From Aurantibrevibacter sp041749595 (GTDB lineage: Bacteria; Bacteroidota; Bacteroidia; Flavobacteriales; Flavobacteriaceae), in contig JBGTBA010000167.1 of NCBI GenBank assembly GCA_041749595.1, forward strand, positions 1 to 11,537: a DNA stretch of 11,537 nucleotides. The letters are read 5' to 3'. The stretch's first letter is position 1. Each line of letters begins with the position of its first letter. A program made the position numbers and the translations under genes. Under the pieces are notes generated by a model. The model did no database searches and was not told where the DNA came from. It was given only the letters and a program-made list of their open reading frames with translations. This document shows positions 6,570-11,537 of the stretch, one piece after another.

Positions 6570-7316
6570 ATTGGCGGTAACGATAATATAAAAGCATTGG
6601 ATAGCATGAAGTATGAATATATTATCGGTGGCAGGCTAAGGAATAAATCTCGAATGATAAAAAACCAGATATTGGGGCATCCATATAGCGACGCAACGAT
6701 TAGAAGTTATGACAAGAACGATAAAACAAGGCCAATTGTACACTATTCAAAAAGTAGAGCGACCAAAGATGCCCATAGCCGAAAACGTGGTTTAAAACAT
6801 CTAGAAAAAAAGGTCGAAACTGGTAAGCTGACCAAATCGTCTATCAATAATAAGGGCTACAACAAATATTTGAAATTAGCGGGGGAAGTGTCAATAGAAA
6901 TCGATTACGAAAAGTATGATAATGATAACAAATGGGATGGGCTAAAAGGTTATGTTGCAAATACCAGACTTACGGACCAGCTAGTTTTGGATAATCACAA
7001 AAACCTATGGCATATTGAAAAGGCATTCAGAATGTCAAAAACCGATTTGCGAATACCACCTGTCTATCACAGATTAAGAAAACGGATCGAAGCCCATATA
7101 TGCCTGTCCTTTACCGCATATTGCATTTATAAAGAACTCGAACGGGTATTGTATAAAACAAAATCAAAACTCTCTCTTAGGAAAGCAGCAGACCTAACGC
7201 ACAACACATATCAGATAACATGCTCTTTGCCAGAATCCAAACACACTAAATCTATTTTACTCAATATGGACGAAAACCAGACCGAACTATGTAAAATAAT
7301 CAATGAAAATTTTTAG
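6570..7316 (+). pseudogene. 3' half of an IS1634-like transposase
   Basis: The recognisable frame runs from about 6570 (reading GGNDNIKALDSMKYEYIIGG) to the TAG at 7314-7316, roughly 249 codons; an in-frame stop lies at 6552-6554. It matches the C-terminal half of IS4-superfamily transposases of the IS1634 group: YEYIIGGRLRN, WDGLKGYVANT, then NLWHIEKAFRMSKTDL and YHRLRKRIEAHI. The glutamate in WHIEKAF followed seven residues on by lysine fits the E(6)K catalytic signature. Full-length members have about 450-550 residues, so the N-terminal half with the first two catalytic aspartates is gone and the element cannot move. Initiation could occur at TTG 6597 or ATG 6606, but no functional product is expected. 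The left end is cut abruptly against the methyltransferase relic; no terminal inverted repeat was identified. Confidence 0.8.
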
Positions 7317-7391
7317 GGTGTTGCAAAGCGGAAGACAGGAGGGTTGGCTGTGATGCTTACCAAAGCATTCTTATTTTAAAAAGGGAATAAC

Positions 7392-7532
7392 ATGATCACT
7401 ATTTCAAACGAAAATTTGAGGAAGCAATTCCAAGCAAGTATTGACATACATATAAATGCGATAATGGAATGGCCGCAGGAAATACCAACAAAACAATTTT
7501 TTACGATGCCTGTCATTGCCCCACATTCCTAA
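7392..7532 (+). CDS. Possible 46-residue peptide, unknown
   Basis: ATG 7392 to TAA 7530-7532 encodes a mixed, non-membrane peptide beginning MITISNENLRKQF and containing MEWPQEIPTKQFF. A purine-rich AAGGGA lies a few bases upstream, but such sites mean little in this phylum. It may be a remnant of a larger gene or chance. Confidence 0.15.
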   Translation: MITISNENLRKQFQASIDIHINAIMEWPQEIPTKQFFTMPVIAPHS

Positions 7533-7666
7533 AGTGTACTGTAGGAAGATTCCGCCCCATAACTTTCTCACCACTACCTTTAACAATCGCAGAATCCAAC
7601 GGCGCAGTACCTAACCAGGGTTACAGTAAAAAAGACTTGTTTGGCTATCATATAAGATAAACGCTT

Positions 7667-7710
7667 AATATGTATGCAATGTACAGGAAGGTAAACATTG
7701 AATACATATT
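7667..7710. repeat. Long imperfect inverted repeat
   Basis: Left arm 7667-7682 and right arm 7695-7710 pair at 15 of 16 positions (mismatch G7676/A7701) around a 12-base loop; as RNA, two G-U pairs extend the stem. No T tract follows on either strand, so it is not a standard intrinsic terminator. It could be an RNA processing site, a protein-binding site or the core of a small miniature element. Confidence 0.55.
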
Positions 7711-7762
7711 GGAAATACGTTACATACTGCCAACAACCACATCCTAGGAATTTACACAAACG

Positions 7763-8329
7763 TTATGTCCCGTTAAACAGGTTCATTGTATTCTGAGCCC
7801 CCGAAATTACCAAAGAGTGAATGAGGTCAACGCATTTCTGAAATCGCTCCGGGAGCGATTTTTTCTCTTCTTCCGTCCATTCACTTAACACGTAATCTAC
7901 CTGTTTTCCAACGGCGAAATCAGAGCCCACCCCAAAGCGGAGCCTGTTATAGGCTGTGGTCTGTATTACATTTTGGATATCCTTTAGCCCGTTATGCCCC
8001 CCATCGCTGCCTTTTGTCTTTAAGCGCAAAGTGCCAAAAGGAAGGTTAATGTCATCCGTGATGACCAGTACATTTTCAAGAGGGATATTTTCCTTTTCCA
8101 TCCAATATTTCAAGGCCTTCCCACTTAAGTTCATGTAGGTGGAAGGCTTAAGGCACAATACGGTTTTCCCTTTTATTTTAAAGTAACCCACCTCTCCAAG
8201 CTTTTGGTTCTCAGTGGGAAATCCAGCACTTTTGGACAATGCGTCCACTATTTTAAATCCAATATTATGGCGGGTTTCGGCATATTCATTCCCTATATTT
8301 CCGAGACCTATTATCAAGAATTTTTTCAT
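7763..8329 (-). CDS. pth: Peptidyl-tRNA hydrolase
   Basis: This cytosolic enzyme cleaves the ester bond of peptidyl-tRNAs released from stalled ribosomes and recycles the tRNA. Using ATG 8329, the product has 188 residues starting MKKFLIIGLGN. The active-site set is complete: N11 in GLGN, catalytic H21 in TRHNIGF, N67 in YMN, D92 in TDDINLP and N113 in GGHNGL, which match N10, H20, N68, D93 and N114 of the E. coli enzyme. The frame could be extended seven codons to a TTG at 8350, but that TTG lies inside a TATATTTG -7 element and homologues begin at MKKF, so the ATG is preferred. It is third in the prs - rplY - pth order but is separated from rplY by a terminator, so it probably also has its own promoter. 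Confidence 0.95.
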   Translation of the reverse strand: MKKFLIIGLGNIGNEYAETRHNIGFKIVDALSKSAGFPTENQKLGEVGYFKIKGKTVLCLKPSTYMNLSGKALKYWMEKENIPLENVLVITDDINLPFGTLRLKTKGSDGGHNGLKDIQNVIQTTAYNRLRFGVGSDFAVGKQVDYVLSEWTEEEKKSLPERFQKCVDLIHSLVISGAQNTMNLFNGT

Positions 8330-8347
8330 CCCAATTTTTTTTTCTGA

Positions 8348-8355
8348 CAAATATA
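8348..8355 (-). promoter_or_regulatory. Probable -7 element for pth
   Basis: TATATTTG on the minus strand is an exact match to TAnnTTTG and lies 18 bases upstream of the pth ATG, just beyond the rplY terminator. No clear TTTG or TTG is seen at the expected -33 spacing, so the promoter is only half supported. Confidence 0.4.
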
Positions 8356-8392
8356 CTTGAGCATTATTCTATTTTCTGTGCCATAAAAATAC

Positions 8393-8422
8393 AAAAGCAT
8401 CCACCAATTGGCGGATGCTTTT
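8393..8422 (-). terminator. Intrinsic terminator after rplY
   Basis: AAAAGCATCC (8393-8402) and GGATGCTTTT (8413-8422) form a perfect 10-bp stem with an inner CCAATTGG. On the minus strand it is followed by TTTTGTATTTTT. It lies 20 bases past the rplY stop and would end the prs-rplY transcript before pth. Confidence 0.8.
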
Positions 8423-8441
8423 TACCCAAACTTCCTATTAT

Positions 8442-9041
8442 CTATTCCTTGGCCTCCGTTCCTTCCTCTTCTCCATCATCATCAACCTGTACGGCGGCAC
8501 GGGAGGCCTTCACTTGGACCACTACCGTATTTTCCGGATGCAAAATGGTAAAATTCTTGCTCAAAAGCGAATCGACGGCAATATGCCCGCCAATTTTCAA
8601 TTTAGAGATATCAACGGTAAAAAAATCCGGAAGATTGTCCGGTAGGGCTTTGATGGTCAACTTTCGTTTTCTGAACAACAACCTACCCCCATTTCTTACC
8701 CCTGGGGAATTACCCTCCAGATGGACGGGAATATCCATAGTTGCCATTTTGTCTTTGAACAATTGGTAAAAATCCACATGCAATATCTTATCCGAAACGG
8801 GATGGAACTGGATATCCTGCAGTACGGCGTTGAATTTTTTCCCACCTTCCAAATCAATTGCGGTTGTATGTGCATTCGGGGTGTACACCAAATCCTTGAA
8901 CGCTTTTTCATCTGCTGAAAAGTGCAATGGCTTATCCCCTCCGTACAGTACGCAAGGAACCTGTCCAGCATTACGTAGGGCTTTTGCTGCCTTTTTGCCC
9001 ACGCTTTCTCTTTCTGATCCTTTGATTGTAATCGATTTCAT
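8442..9041 (-). CDS. rplY: 50S ribosomal protein L25/general stress protein Ctc
   Basis: This 199-residue protein is the long (TL5/Ctc) form of L25, which binds 5S rRNA in the large subunit. The N-terminal L25 domain (about 1-92) shows AKALRNAGQVPCVLYGG and ends with LQDIQFHPVSDKILHVDF. The C-terminal beta domain (about 98-182) has IPVHLEGNSPGVRNGG and LPDFFTVDISKLKIG. A strongly acidic tail (VDDDGEEEGTEAKE) follows, common in Bacteroidota versions. ATG 9041 gives the usual MKSITIKG start. It lies 81 bases downstream of prs on the same strand, with no clear promoter in the gap, so the two are probably co-transcribed; a terminator follows at 8393-8422. Confidence 0.96.
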   Translation of the reverse strand: MKSITIKGSERESVGKKAAKALRNAGQVPCVLYGGDKPLHFSADEKAFKDLVYTPNAHTTAIDLEGGKKFNAVLQDIQFHPVSDKILHVDFYQLFKDKMATMDIPVHLEGNSPGVRNGGRLLFRKRKLTIKALPDNLPDFFTVDISKLKIGGHIAVDSLLSKNFTILHPENTVVVQVKASRAAVQVDDDGEEEGTEAKE

Positions 9042-9122
9042 TGTCTATTTAGTATTTAATTAATTTACTCTTTGTCTGATGGAGTGAAAATTGCCGATGA
9101 CCTATAGGATTTCCACGCACAC

Positions 9123-10064
9123 TTACATTAAAAATTTTGAGCTTATAGAAGTGTTATGGTGTACCCTGTGCATAACATCTGCAAACAGATCGGCACAGCT
9201 CAACACCTTCACTTTTTTACAGTCTTTCCGGGTTGGGATGGAATCTGTTATGATCAATTCCGATAATTTTGATTTTTCTATTTTGTCATAGGCGTCCCCG
9301 GATAGAAGGCCATGGGTGGTTATTGCCCTTACACTTATTGCACCCCTATCCATCATAAGGTCTGCCGACTTGGTCAACGTGCCCGCCGTATCTACCATGT
9401 CATCTACCAATACCACGTTTTTGCCTTGTACGTCGCCAATAAGTTCCATGAGCGATATTACATTTGCTTTTTCCCTTTGTTTGTAACAGATCACCACATC
9501 ACATTCCAAAGCTTTGGAATAGGCATAGGCCCTTTTTGATCCTCCCATATCCGGTGAGGCTATGGTAAGGCTTTCCAAGTTCATTTTTTTTAAATAGGGC
9601 AGGAATAGGGTCGATGCGAATAAATGGTCCACCGGTTTTTCAAAAAAGCCCTGAATCTGGTCCGCATGCAGGTCCATGGTAATGATCCTAGTGGCCCCGG
9701 CGGCTTCCAACATTTTAGCTACTAATTTGGCGGCTATGGGCACCCTTGGCTTGTCTTTACGGTCTTGCCTTGCCCAACCAAAATAGGGCATAACTGCGGT
9801 GATATGCCTCGCTGAAGCCCTTTTTGCTGCATCCAACATCAACAACATTTCCATCAGGTTTTCCGAACTCGGATGGGTAGATCCAATAATGAATACCCTT
9901 GCCCCACGGACAGATTCTTCAAAGGAAGGTTGAAACTCCCCATCGCTATATCTGGAGAAGCTAACCTTACCTAAATCGGCACCAAACGATTTTGCAATCT
10001 TTTCCGCCAAAACAGCACTTTGCGTACATGCAAAAATCTTAGGTTCCGGAACAGAATAGGACAT
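9123..10064 (-). CDS. prs: Ribose-phosphate pyrophosphokinase (PRPP synthetase)
   Basis: This cytosolic enzyme transfers pyrophosphate from ATP to ribose 5-phosphate, giving PRPP for purine, pyrimidine, NAD, histidine and tryptophan synthesis. Its 313 residues are the normal class I length. Visible landmarks: FSRYSDGEFQPSFEESVRG (36-54), PYFGWARQDRKDKPR (93-107), DLHADQIQGFF (131-141), KQREKA around 195-200 at the catalytic flexible loop, and the PRPP-binding VVLVDDMVDTAGT (217-229). Nothing essential is missing. The start ATG 10064 leaves a short MSYSVPEPKIF lead before the conserved fold. It is first in the prs - rplY - pth cluster, with a probable promoter at 10117-10124. Confidence 0.97.
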   Translation of the reverse strand: MSYSVPEPKIFACTQSAVLAEKIAKSFGADLGKVSFSRYSDGEFQPSFEESVRGARVFIIGSTHPSSENLMEMLLMLDAAKRASARHITAVMPYFGWARQDRKDKPRVPIAAKLVAKMLEAAGATRIITMDLHADQIQGFFEKPVDHLFASTLFLPYLKKMNLESLTIASPDMGGSKRAYAYSKALECDVVICYKQREKANVISLMELIGDVQGKNVVLVDDMVDTAGTLTKSADLMMDRGAISVRAITTHGLLSGDAYDKIEKSKLSELIITDSIPTRKDCKKVKVLSCADLFADVMHRVHHNTSISSKFLM

Positions 10065-10116
10065 ACTTAATGCGTTGTTGACTAGTTTATTGGCTTCCCA
10101 AAGACAAAAGGAGGTG

Positions 10117-10124
10117 CAAATTTA
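10117..10124 (-). promoter_or_regulatory. Probable -7 element of the prs promoter
   Basis: TAAATTTG on the minus strand matches TAnnTTTG exactly and lies about 53 bases upstream of the prs ATG. The -33 region offers only a weak CTTTAG-like match. Confidence 0.45.
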
Positions 10125-10190
10125 AAAATTTATTTGGCTTGCTAAAGGATAAATCTTCAAATTTTTACGCCAAACATTGAAAATATTTTA

Positions 10191-10198
10191 TAATTTTG
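10191..10198 (+). promoter_or_regulatory. -7 element of the tRNA-Leu promoter
   Basis: TAATTTTG matches TAnnTTTG and ends 19 bases before the tRNA, giving a short 5' leader. A convincing -33 box is not seen at the usual spacing. Confidence 0.5.
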
Positions 10199-10217
10199 CC
10201 ATCCCTTACTACTTGAT

Positions 10218-10299
10218 GCTCGAGTGGCGGAACTGGTAGACGCGCTGGATTCAAAATCCAGTATTTTCGGATGTGTGGGTTCGATTCCCACCTCGAGTA
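10218..10299 (+). tRNA. tRNA-Leu (anticodon CAA)
   Basis: This is an 82-base class II tRNA. The acceptor arms GCTCGAG (10218-10224) and CTCGAGT (10292-10298) pair with a G-T at the first position, and A10299 is the discriminator base expected for leucine. The D arm is GCG/CGC with a GAACTGGTAGA loop. The anticodon stem CTGGA/TCCAG encloses TTCAAAA, giving CAA (10252-10254), which reads UUG. A 13-base variable arm follows, then the T arm GTGGG/CCCAC with loop TTCGATT. CCA is not encoded (the next bases are CAA). It stands alone with its own promoter and terminator. Confidence 0.95.
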
Positions 10300-10304
10300 C
10301 AAGG

Positions 10305-10345
10305 AAAAACCTCAATGCACTAATAACGTGATAGTTGGGGTTTTT
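10305..10345 (+). terminator. Terminator after tRNA-Leu
   Basis: AAAAACCTCAA (10305-10315) pairs with TTGGGGTTTTT (10335-10345) over 11 positions including one G-T, around a 19-base loop, with the T run in the 3' arm. It lies six bases after the tRNA. Confidence 0.65.
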
Positions 10346-10712
10346 CATTTATAATTAGCCCCAACCAATTCCCAACCTTTTAGAAATTTTTACCTGTTAC
10401 TTAATTATAAAAAGTAGGGTGTTGCTCGGATTGCTGAAATTATACTAAGTAATCCCTAAAGCTGTTTTCCAGACTATTGTAGAAGTATTATTCCTTGAGG
10501 TTATTTTAAAGAAATTAGTTAGGCAGGTTAATACGTCGCACATTAGAAAGAATAAAATCCCGAAAACGAGAAATAGGCGTTACAAAAAAATATTTTTTTG
10601 GCAATTCTAATTTTTTATAAGAAAACTTACATTTGTCTTTGCTTAATCCCTTAAAATCCAACACTTTTAGTACAATAGGGTACACTGACAGAAAAGCAAT
10701 AAAAACAGGGAA
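10346..10712. other. Gene-free AT-rich stretch
   Basis: No open frame of note and no RNA gene was recognised on either strand. The only signal is a plus-strand TACATTTG (10628-10635), an exact TAnnTTTG match; the nearest TTG upstream (10598-10600) is 27 bases away, longer than the usual spacing. A transcript from it would run into the two-way terminator at 10713-10756. Confidence 0.4.
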
Positions 10713-10756
10713 AAAACAAAAAGACCCAATGAATTTTCATCGGGTCTTTTTGTTTT
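10713..10756 (-). terminator. Strong bidirectional terminator after the MORN gene
   Basis: A 15-bp perfect stem (10713-10727 with 10742-10756) is topped, after one A/C mismatch, by ATGAA/TTCAT with a two-base loop. The arms are A-rich and T-rich, so it can end transcription from both sides. It lies 14 bases past the stop of the secreted MORN-type gene. Confidence 0.85.
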
Positions 10757-10770
10757 AATACCATTTTGAA

Positions 10771-11121
10771 TTATTTCTGAAAGACCATGGGATCTTCACT
10801 TTTCAATTTCGTTACGCTTGCGATCTTGCTATCTATAAAATCCACTTCGCTCAGTTCCTCTCCCTTCCAAAAGTACCATTTTCCAGTCTTTTTGCCGTTG
10901 GTATATGTCCCTGTCGCTATTTTATTTCCGTTTTCATCAAACATCTTCCATACTCCGTGCAATTTCCCGTCCATAAAATAACCGGTCTGCGCAATTTCCC
11001 CATTGGCATGAAAATAGGTGCCTTTCAACATTTCTCCTTCTTTTTCAAAAGTAGGTTTCGCCTCCTGGGCCATCAAAGCAGCTGAGAAGAAAAGGGCCAT
11101 TATTAAGATTGATTTTTTCAT
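10771..11121 (-). CDS. Small secreted MORN-repeat protein
   Basis: The product has 116 residues. A signal peptide (about 1-18, MKKSILIMAL then FFSAALMA, cut before QEAK) sends it to the periplasm or outer surface. The body holds MORN/YwqK-type repeats: GTYFHANGEIAQTGYF (34-49), DGKLHGVWKMFDENGNKIATG (51-71) and YTNGKKTGKWYFW (73-85). Such beta-hairpin repeats usually serve as binding or scaffolding surfaces. Similar roughly 115-residue flavobacterial proteins are often labelled 'nicotinic acid mononucleotide adenyltransferase' in databases; nothing here supports that, because the nucleotide-transferase HxGH motif is absent. It appears to be a single-gene unit between two terminators. Function is unknown. 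Confidence 0.85.
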   Translation of the reverse strand: MKKSILIMALFFSAALMAQEAKPTFEKEGEMLKGTYFHANGEIAQTGYFMDGKLHGVWKMFDENGNKIATGTYTNGKKTGKWYFWKGEELSEVDFIDSKIASVTKLKSEDPMVFQK

Positions 11122-11255
11122 GAGCTTTATTTTAAAAATAAACTTTTCTATACTTAACGTAATAAAGGTAATACTATTTTACGTAAAATGAACATTTAAT
11201 TAACATTAAATTTACATTGAGACACAATGGCATGATTTTGTATCGGTTATAAAAT

Positions 11256-11285
11256 AAAAAAACTCCCTATTAAGGGAGTTTTTTT
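11256..11285 (-). terminator. Terminator after the SusD-like gene
   Basis: A 13-bp perfect stem (11256-11268 with 11273-11285) with loop ATTA and a seven-base T run on each strand. It lies 16 bases beyond the SusD stop and can also act in the plus direction. Confidence 0.85.
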
Positions 11286-11300
11286 ATGATTACTTGTGTT

Positions 11301-11537
11301 TTATTGGTTCTCGTTCTGGGGAATGGGGAACTGTGTTACCCTTCCATCCCCGGTCCTATCCAAAGGCAGATCGCCCAATCGGTCAAATCTTCTTAGATCG
11401 ATCCATCTGTGACCCCCTTCCGCAAAAAGTGAATACCTGCGTTGGTTAAGGATTTCATTTGCCAACTCCGTGGCAGCGTTGCTTCCGGCATAGTTGGGAA
11501 GTCCCGCCGCATTGCGGATGATGTTGATGGCACTTAT
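11301..11537 (-). CDS. SusD/RagB family outer-membrane lipoprotein (C-terminal end)
   Basis: The last 78 codons and a TAA stop are visible; the gene continues past the right edge. The C-terminal SusD signature is clear: INIIRNAAGLPNYAG, then LANEILNQRRYSLFAEGGHRWIDLRRF, in which the conserved ER/QRR-LF-EG-RW-DLRR pattern is intact, and a closing FPIPQNE. SusD proteins are surface lids on SusC TonB-dependent transporters that bind oligosaccharides or other nutrients for import. The susC partner would be expected upstream, outside the window. The substrate cannot be told from this end of the protein. Confidence 0.93.
   Translation of the reverse strand: MSAINIIRNAAGLPNYAGSNAATELANEILNQRRYSLFAEGGHRWIDLRRFDRLGDLPLDRTGDGRVTQFPIPQNENQ

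Larger units (their letters stand above)
7317..7762. other. Gene-poor stretch between the transposase relic and pth
   Basis: No convincing gene is present. It probably contains the right-hand flank of the IS element, a short open frame at 7392-7532 and a long inverted repeat at 7667-7710. Open frames on both strands across 7400-7660 overlap one another and show no family features. Confidence 0.5.

Noticed and set aside
5131..7316. A combined defence system of ATPase, methyltransferase and transposase
   Set aside because: Only the ATPase is intact; the other two are fragments in different orientations with no shared operon.
7404..7660. Opposing open frames of about 60 codons on both strands
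   Set aside because: They overlap each other, have no recognisable motifs and lie in a decayed stretch.
10108..10115. Plus-strand AGGAGGT, a perfect Shine-Dalgarno-like site
   Set aside because: No start codon or open frame follows on that strand, and this phylum rarely uses such sites.
10218..10345. tRNA-Leu as an attachment site for an integrated element
   Set aside because: No second copy of the tRNA 3' end and no integrase gene were found in the window.
10157..10348. Minus-strand open frame containing VGIEPTHPKILDFESSAST
   Set aside because: This is the translated reverse complement of the tRNA-Leu gene, a known kind of spurious protein, not a real gene.
1..11537. CRISPR array or rRNA genes
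   Set aside because: No regularly spaced direct repeats with unique spacers and no rRNA-like sequence were seen.

Overview
The window reads as chromosome of a marine-type member of the Flavobacteriaceae (phylum Bacteroidota). Evidence is the TAnnTTTG-type -7 promoter motifs, a SusD/RagB outer-membrane nutrient-uptake protein at the right edge, a DnaE that carries its own DEDDh exonuclease domain, a small secreted MORN-type protein of a kind common in flavobacteria, and the lack of consistent Shine-Dalgarno sites. The species cannot be fixed from the sequence alone.

Layout. (1) Positions 1-444: the first codons of a gene running off the left edge on the minus strand, with a textbook promoter, then a truncated secreted-protein remnant. 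(2) 445-4842: dnaE on the minus strand, the replicative polymerase alpha subunit of 1465 residues. (3) 4843-7762: an accessory patch between two housekeeping blocks. It holds a degenerate second copy of the dnaE 5' end and leader, an intact AAA ATPase/DUF4143 gene on the plus strand bracketed by degenerate heptanucleotide repeats, a relic of a cytosine-5 DNA methyltransferase, the 3' half of an IS1634-like transposase, and a long imperfect inverted repeat. (4) 7763-10064: the minus-strand cluster prs - rplY - pth (PRPP synthetase, ribosomal protein L25/Ctc, peptidyl-tRNA hydrolase), with a terminator between rplY and pth. (5) 10191-10345: a tRNA-Leu(CAA) unit with its own promoter and terminator on the plus strand. 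(6) 10346-11537: a gene-free stretch, a MORN-type secreted protein gene and the 3' end of a susD-like gene, both on the minus strand and each followed by a strong hairpin terminator.

How the parts relate. The two housekeeping blocks serve replication, nucleotide supply and translation. The prs/L25/pth order matches the classic bacterial arrangement (compare prs-ctc-spoVC in Bacillus). The patch from about 4.84 to 7.76 kb looks like an insertion and decay hotspot where foreign genes landed and mostly eroded; only the ATPase gene is intact. I found no convincing complete new defence or mobile system. The most unusual items are the eroded duplicate of the dnaE start, whose differences are mainly synonymous, the paired hairpins in both leader copies, and the perfect inverted repeat that abuts the ATPase start codon.
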